From Paucimonas lemoignei (GTDB lineage: Bacteria; Pseudomonadota; Gammaproteobacteria; Burkholderiales; Burkholderiaceae_D): a DNA stretch of 64,000 nucleotides. This document shows positions 18,342 through 29,171 of the stretch, one piece after another. The DNA lies in the NCBI RefSeq assembly GCF_004342585.1, contig NZ_SLZQ01000014.1:29768-93767 (forward strand), read 5' to 3'. The position numbers were made by a program, and so were the translations under genes. The notes under the pieces were generated by a model. The model was not told where the DNA came from, ran no database searches, and worked only from the letters and a program-made list of their open reading frames with translations. Numbering within the stretch: the stretch's first letter is position 1; every line of letters starts with the position of its first letter.

Positions 18342-18409
18342 GCGCGATAGCGCGATTTTTTATTGCAGTGCTATCTTGTGACAAACTACAATGCGTGTTG
18401 CGATAGCGC
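18342..18409. repeat. two GCGATAGCGC repeats in the leader of the second TRAP receptor gene
   Basis: GCGCGATAGCGCG at 18342-18354 and GCGATAGCGC at 18400-18409 lie between the terminator and the second receptor gene, about 58 bases apart. The half-palindromic form would suit an operator, but no regulator gene is adjacent. Confidence 0.3.
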
Positions 18410-18484
18410 AATTATGCGGCAGGCTCACAATCCGGTTTTTGCATTGCAATCGTAGTAAACATCTACCCCTGGAGGATAAATCAC

Positions 18485-19567
18485 ATGGAACGTCGTTCCT
18501 TTTTGAAGAAAGCAGCGGTTGGCGCGTCGGTGGCCGGCGTGGCTGCACCAGCGCTCGCGCAGGCTAATCCGACGATCAACTGGCGTCTGGCATCGAGCTT
18601 TCCGAAATCGCTCGATACCTTGTACGGCACTGCGGAAGTGTTTTCCAAGCGCGTTGCCGCTCTGACTGACGGTAAATTCAATATCCGCGTGTTCGCCGGC
18701 GGCGAGATCGTCCCGGCGCTGCAAGTGCTGGATGCCGTGCAAAACAACACGGTGGAGATGGCACATTCCGCTCCTTACTATTTCTTCGGCAAGGATCCGA
18801 CCTTCGCATTCGATTGCGCCGTTCCCTTCGGCCTGACCTCGCGCCAGCAAACCGCATGGATGATGCAGGGCGGCGGCATGCAGCTGATGCGTGATTTCTA
18901 CAAGGATTACGGCGTCGTCAACTTCCTGGGTGGTAACACCGGCACGCAAATGGGCGGCTGGTTCCGCAAGGAGATCAAGACCCTGAATGACATCAAGGGC
19001 CTGAAGATGCGTATCTCCGCTTTTGCAGGACGCGTGCTGCAGCCGCTGGGCCTCGTGCCGCAGCAACTGGCCGGTGCCGATATTTACCCGGCGCTGGAAA
19101 AAGGCACGCTGGACGCAGTGGAATGGACCACGCCTTATGACGATGAAAAGCTCGGCTTCCAGAAAGTGGCGCCGTACTACTATTCTCCAGGCTGGTGGGA
19201 AGCCGGCGCGCAGCTGTCGTTTTACGTCAGCCAGAAAGAATGGGCCAAGCTGCCGAAGGATTACCAGGCCGCGATCGAAGCTGCTTCTTACGAGGCGCAC
19301 GTCTACATGCAGGCCGAGTACGACCACAGGAATCCGGCTGCGCTGGCACGCCTGATCAAGAATGGCGCCAAGCTGCGTTTCTTCTCCAAGGAAATCATGG
19401 AAGCCAGCTATAAGGCTGCCGTGGCAACCATGGAAGAAGAAGCTTCCAAGAACGCCAAGTTCAAGAAGATCTACGATCCGTGGAAGCGCTATCAGCGTGA
19501 ACAGAACCAGTGGCTGTCGGTGGCGGAAGGCCCGATGCAGAACTTCCTGATGAGCCGCAAGAAGTAA
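18485..19567 (+). CDS. TRAP transporter substrate-binding protein (DctP family), copy 2
   Basis: A 360-residue paralogue of the preceding gene, about three quarters identical by eye, with near-identical DNA in places (51 bases around 18567-18617 differ once from copy 1). It has the same Tat signal (MERRSFLKKAAVGAS, cleavage near ALAQ) and the same NTGTQMGGWFRKEI block, but differences cluster in ligand-region segments: AEWIGPYDDEK in copy 1 is VEWTTPYDDEK here, and WWEPSLQVSF is WWEAGAQLSF. These suggest a changed substrate preference. TGGAGGA ribosome binding site. Terminator at 19591-19620. Confidence 0.93.
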   Translation: MERRSFLKKAAVGASVAGVAAPALAQANPTINWRLASSFPKSLDTLYGTAEVFSKRVAALTDGKFNIRVFAGGEIVPALQVLDAVQNNTVEMAHSAPYYFFGKDPTFAFDCAVPFGLTSRQQTAWMMQGGGMQLMRDFYKDYGVVNFLGGNTGTQMGGWFRKEIKTLNDIKGLKMRISAFAGRVLQPLGLVPQQLAGADIYPALEKGTLDAVEWTTPYDDEKLGFQKVAPYYYSPGWWEAGAQLSFYVSQKEWAKLPKDYQAAIEAASYEAHVYMQAEYDHRNPAALARLIKNGAKLRFFSKEIMEASYKAAVATMEEEASKNAKFKKIYDPWKRYQREQNQWLSVAEGPMQNFLMSRKK

Positions 19568-19590
19568 AGCGCGTTAAATCCGCTCTATCG

Positions 19591-19620
19591 AAACCCGCAG
19601 TGTTTACTGCGGGTTTTTTT
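19591..19620 (+). terminator. rho-independent terminator of the second TRAP receptor gene
   Basis: AAACCCGCAGT - GTTT - ACTGCGGGTTT plus T run: an 11-bp perfect stem. Confidence 0.92.
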
Positions 19621-19656
19621 ATGCCCGAGCGGATGGCGGATTAATGAAGCAGGCAA

Positions 19657-19687
19657 TAAAAAACCCCGCGCAGTGCACGGGGTTTTT
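19657..19687 (-). terminator. terminator of the dctM (minus-strand) transcript
   Basis: AAAAACCCCG ... CGGGGTTTTT stem with an 11-base loop, 20 bases beyond the dctM stop. Read on the minus strand it ends in a T run; it could also serve as a second terminator for the plus strand. Confidence 0.8.
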
Positions 19688-19707
19688 CAGGAAGCGATGC
19701 CCTCAGC

Positions 19708-21363
<1,656 letters not shown>

Positions 21364-21380
21364 ATTGATCCTCGGCCCGT

Positions 21381-21965
21381 TTAGTCGATCTTGTTGGCGG
21401 CCTTGATTGCCGCTACTTCATCTTCAGGCTTGACAGCTTGTCGTTCGAATTCCGAGGCATCTACCTTACCCATCAGGAAACCGATGCGCTTGATCAGTTC
21501 GGAAATGCCTTGCAGGCCCAGCAGGAAAAAGCCGATCGGCACCAGCAGCTTGGCCGGCCAGAGGATCAGGCCGCCGGCATTGCTCGACATTTCCTGGCTG
21601 CGGATCGCATCGACGGCAAAGGGAATGGCGAAGTACAGCACCAGGAGAGTAATCGGCAGCAGGAACAGCAGAAAGCCCAGGGCATCGATCCAGGCTTGCG
21701 TACGCTTGGAAAATCTGCTGACGACCACGTCGATGCGCACGTGCTCATTGCGGCGCAGGGTGTACCCGGCAGCGAGCAGGAACACGGCGCCGAACAGGTA
21801 CCACTGGATTTCCAGCCAGGCGTTCGAGCCGATGTGGAAAATGTAACGCACCAGTGCATTGCCGCTGCAAATCAGGACTGCCGCCAGCAGCAGCCAACTG
21901 ACCGCCTGGCCGATCTTGATGTTTATGGCATCGATAAGCCGGCTGAGGGAAAGTAGGGCATTCAT
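21381..21965 (-). CDS. dctQ: TRAP transporter small permease DctQ
   Basis: Four-helix membrane subunit of a TRAP transporter, 194 residues from the ATG at 21965 (MNALLSLSRLIDAINIKIGQAVSW). The conserved tract NAWLEIQWYLFGAVFLLAAGYTLRRNEHVRIDV lies near 55-87 and contains the Glu and Trp residues typical of DctQ. A start 26 codons further upstream is open but gives an unlikely Cys/Pro-rich leader. It is the first gene of the dctQM operon, which is transcribed convergently to the two receptors. Confidence 0.9.
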   Translation of the reverse strand: MNALLSLSRLIDAINIKIGQAVSWLLLAAVLICSGNALVRYIFHIGSNAWLEIQWYLFGAVFLLAAGYTLRRNEHVRIDVVVSRFSKRTQAWIDALGFLLFLLPITLLVLYFAIPFAVDAIRSQEMSSNAGGLILWPAKLLVPIGFFLLGLQGISELIKRIGFLMGKVDASEFERQAVKPEDEVAAIKAANKID

Positions 21966-22148
21966 GGGGGGATTGTCTCCGGAAGAATGTGGAATTATTG
22001 GATAGCAGGCTTTTTGAGCTTTTTCCAATGGGCAAGTATACAATTATTTATTCAGAAAATATGCATTTATTGATACTGCCAGGCGATGTCTATTTTGCAT
22101 CGCTATGTATCAGTTATAGCAAAAGCTAGCGAAAAAGTCCCGTAAACG

Positions 22149-22178
22149 TTCTGCAGGCGGGATAACCCGCCTGCAGAA
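22149..22178. terminator. perfect hairpin downstream of argH
   Basis: TTCTGCAGGCGGG - ATAA - CCCGCCTGCAGAA: a 13-bp perfect stem located 29 bases beyond the argH stop (minus strand). It is followed on the minus strand by ACGTTTACGGGACTTTTT, so the T run is delayed. It is probably an mRNA 3' end structure. Confidence 0.6.
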
Positions 22179-22206
22179 TGGTGAAGCAGAAGACTTTGGC
22201 CGGCAA

Positions 22207-23601
22207 TCAGCCCAACAGCGTGCGCCAGCGCGCGATCGCTTCGCGTACCTGCTGCGGCGCGGTGCCGCCGACATGGTTACGGGCGGCGACCGAGCCTTCC
22301 AGTGTCAGTACGGCATACACATCTTCACCGATCAACGACGAGAACTTGCGCAGATCTTCCAGAGCCAGGTCGGCCAGGTCGCAGCCACGGTCGTCGCAGC
22401 TACGCACGGCATGTGCCACCGCTTCATGCGCATCGCGGAAAGGCAAGCCTTTTTTGACCAGGTAATCGGCCAGGTCGGTGGCGGTGGCATAGCCCTGCAG
22501 GGCGGCGGCGCGCATGGCGTTCGGCTTGACGGTGATGCCCTGTGCCATGTCGGCGAAGATGCGCAGGGTGTCGGTGACGGTATCGACGGTATCGAACAGC
22601 GGCTCCTTGTCTTCCTGGTTATCCTTGTTATATGCCAGCGGCTGGCCTTTCATCAGGGTCAGCAGGGACACCAGGTGGCCATTGACGCGGCCGGTCTTGC
22701 CGCGCGCCAGTTCCGGCACGTCGGGGTTTTTCTTTTGCGGCATGATCGACGAACCGGTGCAGAAGCGGTCGGCGATGTCGATGAAGCCGACGCGCGGGCT
22801 CATCCAGATCACCAGTTCCTCCGACATGCGCGAGATGTGCGTCATGACCAGAGCCGCGGCGGCGCAGAATTCGATGGCGAAGTCGCGATCCGAGACGGCA
22901 TCCAGCGAATTGTGGCAGACGTCATCAAAGCCCAGCGTCTGTGCCACGCGCATGCGGTCGATTGGGAAGGTGGTGCCGGCCAGCGCGGCGGAACCCAGCG
23001 GCAAACGGTTGACACGCTTGCGGCAATCGGCCATGCGCTCGGCGTCGCGGCCGAACATCTCGACGTAAGCCAGCATGTGGTGGCCGAACGTGACCGGCTG
23101 TGCCACCTGCATGTGGGTAAAGCCCGGCAGGATGGTGTCGGCGTTCTTTTCCGCCAGATCGACCAGGGCGCTTTGCAGGCCGCGCAGCAGCGCCGTGATA
23201 TCGTCGATGGCGGCACGCATGTACAGGCGGATGTCGGTGGCGACCTGGTCGTTGCGCGAGCGGCCGGTATGCAGACGCTTGCCGGCATCACCGACCAGTT
23301 CGGTCAGGCGCTTTTCGATATTCAGGTGCACGTCTTCGAGGTCGAGCAGCCACTCGAACTTGCCGGCATCGATTTCCGACTCGATCTGTGCCATGCCTCG
23401 GCGGATGTCTTCCAGGTCCTTGGCGCTGATGATGCCCTGGTGCGCCAGCATGTCGGCGTGCGCGAGCGAGCCCTGGATGTCGAACTTGGCCAGGCGCTTG
23501 TCGAAAAATACCGAAGCGGTGTAACGTTTGACCAAATCGGAGACGGGTTCGGAGAAGCGTGCCGACCAGGCTTCGCCCTTTTTGGAGAGTTGTGCTGTCA
23601 T
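22207..23601 (-). CDS. argH: argininosuccinate lyase
   Basis: Cleaves argininosuccinate to arginine and fumarate. The 464-residue protein of the fumarase/aspartase superfamily has the three conserved regions: [18 protein letters not shown] (about 112-129), [14 protein letters not shown], and the signature [20 protein letters not shown] (about 282-301) with the mobile catalytic loop serine. It starts at ATG 23601 and is divergent from algZ, with 125 bases between. argH next to algZ/algR and hem genes is also the arrangement in Pseudomonas. Confidence 0.97.
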   Translation of the reverse strand: MTAQLSKKGEAWSARFSEPVSDLVKRYTASVFFDKRLAKFDIQGSLAHADMLAHQGIISAKDLEDIRRGMAQIESEIDAGKFEWLLDLEDVHLNIEKRLTELVGDAGKRLHTGRSRNDQVATDIRLYMRAAIDDITALLRGLQSALVDLAEKNADTILPGFTHMQVAQPVTFGHHMLAYVEMFGRDAERMADCRKRVNRLPLGSAALAGTTFPIDRMRVAQTLGFDDVCHNSLDAVSDRDFAIEFCAAAALVMTHISRMSEELVIWMSPRVGFIDIADRFCTGSSIMPQKKNPDVPELARGKTGRVNGHLVSLLTLMKGQPLAYNKDNQEDKEPLFDTVDTVTDTLRIFADMAQGITVKPNAMRAAALQGYATATDLADYLVKKGLPFRDAHEAVAHAVRSCDDRGCDLADLALEDLRKFSSLIGEDVYAVLTLEGSVAARNHVGGTAPQQVREAIARWRTLLG

Positions 23602-23726
23602 AATCGGGTGGTATAGTTACCCGGAAGCGCCGCGAAATAGGCTGGAACCGGGTATTTGAGGAATTCGCAATTATAAAACAAGCGCGCCGCTTCCCGCGCG
23701 GCGCGACATAACAACTTCGAATTTTT

Positions 23727-24803
23727 ATGCATGCCATCAGCCCCGACCGGGCGCCGGTCGAGATCGTGATTCCCGATTGCTGCAATATCGGCGTGGTGTT
23801 CCGCGCGCTGGTAGCGGTGAATGTTGCGTTTTTGGCCGGCATTCTTTTGCAAAACAGCGGCTGGCAGGCCGGCCTTGCCAAATTCGTCGAAACCACGCCG
23901 CTCATCGAAATGGTCAGCCTGCTGTCGCTGGTGGCGCTATGCGGCCTGCGCAAGCTGATCTATAGCATGCCTTTATGGGTGCAGCGTACCTTGTGTGCGC
24001 TGGTTCCGGCGGCGATTGCAGGTTTGCTGATCCGTGTGTTGTCGTCGAACGTGCTGTTTTTCGACAGCCTGGATGGTTTGCACCCGGCGGAGGTCGGGCT
24101 GGCTGCGGCGCTGATCGGCATCACGCTGCAGCATTACTTCGAACTGCGTACCCGAGCTTATTCGCCCGCGCTTGTGGAAGCAAGGCTGCAGGCATTGCAG
24201 GCGCGGATCCGCCCGCACTTTCTGTTCAATAGCCTGAACGCCGTATTGTCGCTGATCCGCACCGAGCCGCGCCGCGCCGAAACCACGCTGGAAGACCTGG
24301 CCGATTTGTTCCGTGTGCTGATGCGCGATGCCCGCGACCTGACCACGCTCGAACAGGAAATCCGCTTGTGCCGGCAGTACTTGTCAATCGAGAAAGTGCG
24401 CCTGGGCGAGCGGTTGCAGGTGAAATGGCATCCCATCGATATCAGCAAGGAAGTGCTGCAGCGCGCGCAAATCCCGGCATTGCTGTTGCAGCCGCTGCTG
24501 GAGAATGCCGTGCATTACGGCGTCGAGCCGGCCAGCGAAACGGCGCAGATCCGCATCGATATCCGCCGCCAGCTCGACCGCATTGAAATCGCCATCGCCA
24601 ACCCCTATCACGGCGACGCCGCGCCTTCCGGCGGAAATCATATGGCCCTGAACAATATCCGTCAGCGCCTGGCGCTGCTTTACGATGTCGAGGCGCAGCT
24701 GACTACCACGGTAAACGATGGCTTGTTTGAGGTGAAATTGCGCATTCCTTACGTGAGGTCCAGAAAGGATGAAGATGCTGCCGCGTCTGTTGATCGTCGA
24801 TGA
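23727..24803 (+). CDS. algZ: sensor histidine kinase of the LytS/AlgZ (FimS) type
   Basis: Membrane-bound sensor of a two-component pair. The 358-residue protein has about four hydrophobic helices between residues 20 and 135, then a His_kinase domain with the phosphoacceptor in ARIRPHFLFNSLNAVLSLIR (His164) and a HATPase-like end (LLQPLLENAVHYGVEP, N-box, and GGNHMALNNIRQRLALLYD). Like Pseudomonas AlgZ/FimS it is an atypical kinase, with no HAMP or PAS. It overlaps the response-regulator gene by 35 bases. In Pseudomonas the homologous pair governs type IV pilus motility and alginate; the role here is inference. Confidence 0.9.
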   Translation: MHAISPDRAPVEIVIPDCCNIGVVFRALVAVNVAFLAGILLQNSGWQAGLAKFVETTPLIEMVSLLSLVALCGLRKLIYSMPLWVQRTLCALVPAAIAGLLIRVLSSNVLFFDSLDGLHPAEVGLAAALIGITLQHYFELRTRAYSPALVEARLQALQARIRPHFLFNSLNAVLSLIRTEPRRAETTLEDLADLFRVLMRDARDLTTLEQEIRLCRQYLSIEKVRLGERLQVKWHPIDISKEVLQRAQIPALLLQPLLENAVHYGVEPASETAQIRIDIRRQLDRIEIAIANPYHGDAAPSGGNHMALNNIRQRLALLYDVEAQLTTTVNDGLFEVKLRIPYVRSRKDEDAAASVDRR

Positions 24804-25611
24804 TGAAGCGCCGGCGCGTGCGCGCCTGGCCATGCTGTTGTCCGATATCGCATCCGTCTGCCCGCATGAATTGGTGGGAGAGGCTGCGCATGCACAGGCG
24901 GCACTGGATCTGATTGCCTCGGCGCGGCCGGATATCGTCCTGCTGGACGTGCAGATGCCGGGAATAAACGGCATGGAACTGGCACGTCATCTCGCAACGA
25001 TGGAAGCGCCGCCGGCCGTCATTTTCGTCAGCGCCTTCGACGAATATGCCTTGCGGGCTTTCGAAGTGCATGCTTTGGACTACCTGCTCAAACCCGTGCG
25101 CGCCGAGCGCCTGGCCCAGGCGATCCAGCGCACGGCATCGCTGATCGCGGCGCAGGCGCAAAAGCCGGCACTCGTGGCGGCAACCGCCAGCTTGCGCCAG
25201 CAACGCCGCAATTTTTCAGTGCAGGAGCGCGGCCGCCTGTTGCTGGTGCCGGTGGCCGAAGTGCTGTACCTCAAGGCCGAGGCCAAGTATGTCACGCTGC
25301 GGACTGCCACGCGCAGCCATTTGATCGAGGAGTCGCTTGCGTCGATCGAGGATGAATTGGCCGAAGTATTCTTGCGTGTGCATCGCAACGCCCTGGTGGC
25401 GCGTAATGCGGTGGAGGGAGTCGAACGCGCGCCGCTGGGAACGGATATCGACAGCGAACGGCACAGGGAAAACCATGCCGAGCATGATGGCAGGCTGGAG
25501 AAGGGCGACAAGCCCCAGGAAACCTGGCAGGTGATCGTACGTGGGGTGCCGGAACGCTTGCCGGTCTCGCGCCGGCAATGGCCGCAGGTAAAAGCGCTGA
25601 TCCGCTGCTAG
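24769..25611 (+). CDS. algR: LytTR-family response regulator (AlgR-like)
   Basis: DNA-binding response regulator. The 280-residue protein has a receiver domain (residues 5-120) with the acidic pair at 11-12, phospho-acceptor Asp60 in IVLLDVQMPG, and Lys108 in YLLKPV. A LytTR DNA-binding domain follows (about 145-278: VAEVLYLKAEAKYVTLRT, FLRVHRNALVARNAV, VSRRQWPQVKALIR). A hydrophilic insertion of roughly 25-30 residues (about 221-250, rich in Glu, His and Arg) interrupts the LytTR domain between its last strands, making it about 30 residues longer than P. aeruginosa AlgR (248). It starts inside algZ, so the two are translationally coupled. Confidence 0.9.
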   Translation: MKMLPRLLIVDDEAPARARLAMLLSDIASVCPHELVGEAAHAQAALDLIASARPDIVLLDVQMPGINGMELARHLATMEAPPAVIFVSAFDEYALRAFEVHALDYLLKPVRAERLAQAIQRTASLIAAQAQKPALVAATASLRQQRRNFSVQERGRLLLVPVAEVLYLKAEAKYVTLRTATRSHLIEESLASIEDELAEVFLRVHRNALVARNAVEGVERAPLGTDIDSERHRENHAEHDGRLEKGDKPQETWQVIVRGVPERLPVSRRQWPQVKALIRC

Positions 25612-25644
25612 CCGGCCGGCGCTGGTATAAACGGATTTTTAAAA

Positions 25645-26049
25645 TCAGGACATTTTTCCCATGAAGCTGCGCGCCATGAGCAGCTCGGCCTGTTCTTCTT
25701 CCTCGCGGCGTTTGCGTTCGAGTTCTTCCGACGTGGCCTTGGGAGCTTCGGGTGCTTTAGCCGGCGCCGGTTTTGGCGCTGCGGCGGCTGGCGCCGCAGC
25801 AGGGGCGGCAGGAGCGGGCGTTGCAGCTGGCTTCGGTGCTGCGCCGCCGGTGGCTTCGATCAATCCCTGGGCTGCCAGCGCAGCAAGTTGTTCATCGAGA
25901 TCTTCGCCCTTGAGCATGCCGTAGAGATCGTCGCGGCTGCGTTTTCCATCGATGAAAATCAGTACCTGTCGCATGCGTTGCGAAAGACCGCCGGCACGGG
26001 TCTTGATTTCCTCCTGGCCCTTTGCGGTCTTTGAATAAATCTGGCTCAT
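25645..26049 (-). CDS. uncharacterised protein with Pro/Ala-rich linker and charged C-terminus
   Basis: I do not recognise a named family. From the ATG at 26049 the 134-residue product is MSQIYSKTAKGQEEIKTR..., a folded-looking N-terminal region to about residue 65 (LSQRMRQVLIFIDGKRSRDDLYGMLKGEDLDEQLAALAAQGLI in outline, resembling a small winged-helix or PilZ-adjacent-type module). A Pro/Ala/Lys linker of about 40 residues follows, then a Glu/Arg coiled-coil stretch ending LMARSFMGKMS. This start has a strong GGTGGAGGA site 4-5 bases upstream. An ATG at 26145 (32 residues longer) with AGGAGA 11 bases away is the alternative. It lies between algR (convergent) and ppc (same strand, 142 bases upstream). 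Confidence 0.7.
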   Translation of the reverse strand: MSQIYSKTAKGQEEIKTRAGGLSQRMRQVLIFIDGKRSRDDLYGMLKGEDLDEQLAALAAQGLIEATGGAAPKPAATPAPAAPAAAPAAAAPKPAPAKAPEAPKATSEELERKRREEEEQAELLMARSFMGKMS

Positions 26050-26191
26050 TTTGTCCTCCACCATTTCTATGACGGTAGCTTGTGTCCCCTGGATGCCGGC
26101 CGGCGCAGCGCCATTTTTAATGGTTATCTGCGCATTGGCCGGCATTGCCGGGTTGTCTCCTTGCTGGCGGCTGGATCGATGCTAACCGGAC

Positions 26192-29029
26192 TTAACCAGT
26201 ATTGCGCAAGCCCGCAGCCACCCCGTTAATTGACAAATGTATGCCGCGATGTACCCGTGCGTCAATCTTTTCCGGTTTGCCTGCAACAGCACGATGCCGT
26301 TTAATCAACTCGACCTGCAGGTGATTGAGCGGGTCAAGGTAGGCGAAGCGGTTCTTGATCGAGCGCGCCAGCAAGGGATTCTCGGCCAGTCGCTCCGATT
26401 GCCCGGTGATTTTTGCCAGGCAGGCAACCGTCTGCTCATGCTCTTCGACGATGCGCGTGAATACCGCCTTGCGCAGTTTTTTATCGGCTACCAGTTCGGC
26501 ATAACGCGAGGCTACGGCAAGATCGGTTTTCGCCAGCACCATGTCCATGTTGGACAGCAGCGTGGCAAAGAAAGGCCATTGCTGAACCATTCCTCGCAGG
26601 GTGGCGAGCCTGGAGGTCTTGGAGCTGGGGCCATCCTCCAGCCACGACGCTACCGCGCTGCCGAAGCCGTACCAGCCTGGCAGCAGCAGGCGGCACTGTC
26701 CCCATGAAAAGCCCCAGGGGATGGCGCGTAAATCCTCGATGCGACGACTGGCCTTGCGCGATGCCGGGCGCGAGCCGATATTCAGCTCGGCGATTTCAGC
26801 GATCGGCGTGGCGGCGAAGAAGTAATCGGTAAAGCCGGGCGTCTCGTACACCAGCGCACGATAGGCGCGATACGCGCGCTCCGACAGTTCTTCCATGACG
26901 GCTTCGAATTTGGCCAGCTGAGCCGATTGCTGCGGATCGTCGGAGTGCGGCAGCAGGCTGGCTTCCAGGGTTGCCGCCACCAGCAGCTCCAGGTTGCGCC
27001 GGCCGATTTCCGGATTGGAGAACTTGGAGGCGATGATTTCACCCTGTTCGGTCAGGCGGATCTGGCCATTGACGGTGCCCGGCGGCTGGGCCAGGATCGC
27101 TTCATAGCTGGGCCCGCCGCCGCGCCCCACTGTGCCGCCGCGGCCATGGAAGAGACGCAGCGTGACGCCGTGACGGGCAAACAGTTCCACCAGGCGTGTT
27201 TCAGCCTTGTACAGCTCCCAGTTCGATGTCAGGAATCCGCCATCCTTGTTGGAATCGGAATACCCCAGCATGACTTCCTGCAGCATGCCGCGACGCTTCA
27301 CCAGCTGCTTCACCAGCGGTTGCGCCAGCCATTGCTCCATGATGTCGGCGGCATGGCGCAGATCGGGAATGGTCTCGAACAGCGGGATCACCATCAGTTC
27401 CTGGCCGACGCTGTCGTGGCGCAGCAGGCCGGATTCCCTTTGCAAGACCAGTACTTCCAGCATGTCCGACAGGGTTTCCGTGTGCGAGATGATGTAGTTG
27501 CGGATGGCGCGTTCGCCGTAGCGGCTGCGGATTTCGCGCGCGGTGCGCATGACTTCCAGTTCCGCAGCGGTTTCATCCGAATAGCGCAGGTAGGGGGTGT
27601 AGAGCAGGCGCGGCTGTGCCAGCTCGGCCAGCAAGAGTTTCACTTTCTCTTCTTCGCCGAGACCTGCATAGTCCGCGGCGACGCCTGCCCGGGCAAACAG
27701 CTCGGCCAGCACGCGCTCGTGCACGTCCGAACTCTGGCGCATGTCGAGCGTGGCGAGATGGAAGCCGAATATTTCGGTAGCGCGGCGCAGCGCGGCCAGA
27801 CGCGGCTTGATCAGCGCTGTGCCGTGGTGCGAGCGCAGCGAATCACTCAGGACTTGCAGGTCGCGCGTGAATTCGTCAACGTCCGCGTAGGGTGCCGCCG
27901 GCGCGACCTCCCGCAGCGGGATTTCGCCGGCGCCCAGCAGGCGCGCAGTGGCAGCCAGCCGCGCATAGATGCCGACCAGCGCGCGCCGGTACGGCTCATC
28001 CTGCCGGTGCGGCGAGGTGTCGGACGATGCTTCCGCCAGGGCTTGCAGCTCCGAGCTCACATCGACCAGCAGCGTCGAAATCGACAGTTCCGCGCCCAGC
28101 GCATGGCACTGTTCCAGGTAGAAGTCCAGGATAGTGGTGGATTGCCGCTTCAAGGCATGCCGCATGGTGCCGGCGTTGACATTCGGATTGCCGTCCCTGT
28201 CACCGCCGATCCAGCTGCCCATCTGCATGAAAGGCGGCAGCGCCTTCGAGCCGGCGCGTGGCTTGCGGCCATGCCGCTGGTCGAGCTCATCCTCGATGTC
28301 CTGGTAAAGGCCAGGCAATTCATGCAGGAAGGTGATGCGATAGTAAGACAGGGCATTTTCGATTTCATCGGCTACCGTCAGCTTGTTGTAGCGAAGCATG
28401 CGCGTTTGCCAGAGGGTGGCGACTTTGGCGCGCAGCATTTCCGTGTTGGCCGCCTGTTCGCGCGGCGTCAATTGCCGGTCTCGCTCGGCCAGCAACTTGG
28501 CGATGGCGTGTTCGGCATCGAGAATACTCTTGCGCTGGACTTCCGTCGGGTGGGCGGTCAGCACCGGGCTGATCAGTGCGCGGTCGAAGAATTGGCGCAC
28601 TTTGCCGGCGCCGATGCCGGTGGCATCCAGGCGATCCAGCGCCAATGCCACACTGCCCGGTTGCGACGCCGAGCCTGCCAGCAGATGGGCGCGACGACGG
28701 CGGATGTGATGCTGATCCTCGGCGATATTGGCCAGGTGGGAGAAGTAGGAAAACGCCCGCACCACGGAAATCGTCTGGTCGCGCGTCAGTTTTTTCAGGA
28801 GACGGTCCAGGTCGGCGGCAGCCTGGGCGTCGGATTCTCGGCGAAAGCGCACCGCAGTCTGGCGGATGGTTTCCACCACGTTGAAGACGGCTTCGCCTTC
28901 CTGTTCGCGCAAGACGTCGCCAAGCAGGCGGCCCAGCAGGCGAATATCTTCCTTGAGCGGCTCATCCTTGTCGGATGCCGATTGAGTCGAGCGAATGAAG
29001 CGAGCAGGGCGTGATATGGATTTAGGCAT
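26192..29029 (-). CDS. ppc: phosphoenolpyruvate carboxylase
   Basis: Anaplerotic carboxylation of PEP to oxaloacetate. The 945-residue protein contains the first active-site signature [15 protein letters not shown] (catalytic His, near residue 160), [17 protein letters not shown] with the second signature lysine, the [14 protein letters not shown] glycine loop, and ends [13 protein letters not shown] with the conserved C-terminal NTG. ATG 29029 ([11 protein letters not shown]) is preferred to GTG 29047. It is divergent from hemC with about 140 bases between, and is inserted in the otherwise Pseudomonas-like argH-algZR-hemCD order. Confidence 0.96.
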   Translation of the reverse strand: MPKSISRPARFIRSTQSASDKDEPLKEDIRLLGRLLGDVLREQEGEAVFNVVETIRQTAVRFRRESDAQAAADLDRLLKKLTRDQTISVVRAFSYFSHLANIAEDQHHIRRRRAHLLAGSASQPGSVALALDRLDATGIGAGKVRQFFDRALISPVLTAHPTEVQRKSILDAEHAIAKLLAERDRQLTPREQAANTEMLRAKVATLWQTRMLRYNKLTVADEIENALSYYRITFLHELPGLYQDIEDELDQRHGRKPRAGSKALPPFMQMGSWIGGDRDGNPNVNAGTMRHALKRQSTTILDFYLEQCHALGAELSISTLLVDVSSELQALAEASSDTSPHRQDEPYRRALVGIYARLAATARLLGAGEIPLREVAPAAPYADVDEFTRDLQVLSDSLRSHHGTALIKPRLAALRRATEIFGFHLATLDMRQSSDVHERVLAELFARAGVAADYAGLGEEEKVKLLLAELAQPRLLYTPYLRYSDETAAELEVMRTAREIRSRYGERAIRNYIISHTETLSDMLEVLVLQRESGLLRHDSVGQELMVIPLFETIPDLRHAADIMEQWLAQPLVKQLVKRRGMLQEVMLGYSDSNKDGGFLTSNWELYKAETRLVELFARHGVTLRLFHGRGGTVGRGGGPSYEAILAQPPGTVNGQIRLTEQGEIIASKFSNPEIGRRNLELLVAATLEASLLPHSDDPQQSAQLAKFEAVMEELSERAYRAYRALVYETPGFTDYFFAATPIAEIAELNIGSRPASRKASRRIEDLRAIPWGFSWGQCRLLLPGWYGFGSAVASWLEDGPSSKTSRLATLRGMVQQWPFFATLLSNMDMVLAKTDLAVASRYAELVADKKLRKAVFTRIVEEHEQTVACLAKITGQSERLAENPLLARSIKNRFAYLDPLNHLQVELIKRHRAVAGKPEKIDARVHRGIHLSINGVAAGLRNTG

Positions 29030-29171
29030 GGCGTTGACGGTAATCACTATTTATGACCAGTGGATCCGGCTTGTGGCCGAGTCTGGCGTAGGGGGCATGA
29101 TAAAATCTCGCGCAAGCTTATCTATGCCGCGCGATCTGTCCGGCGGTATCGTTTTTATTTGGGAAGTCCTG

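Noticed and set aside
22273..23616. Plus-strand open frame (447 codons) opposite argH
   Set aside because: Antisense shadow of argH.
26927..29014. Plus-strand open frame (695 codons) opposite ppc
   Set aside because: Mirror frame of a strongly conserved gene; low-complexity Arg/Gln/His content and no ribosome binding site.
29077..29106. TAAAAT as -10 of hemC with TTGTGG as -35
   Set aside because: Spacing of 24 bases is too long, and no alternative -35 was convincing.
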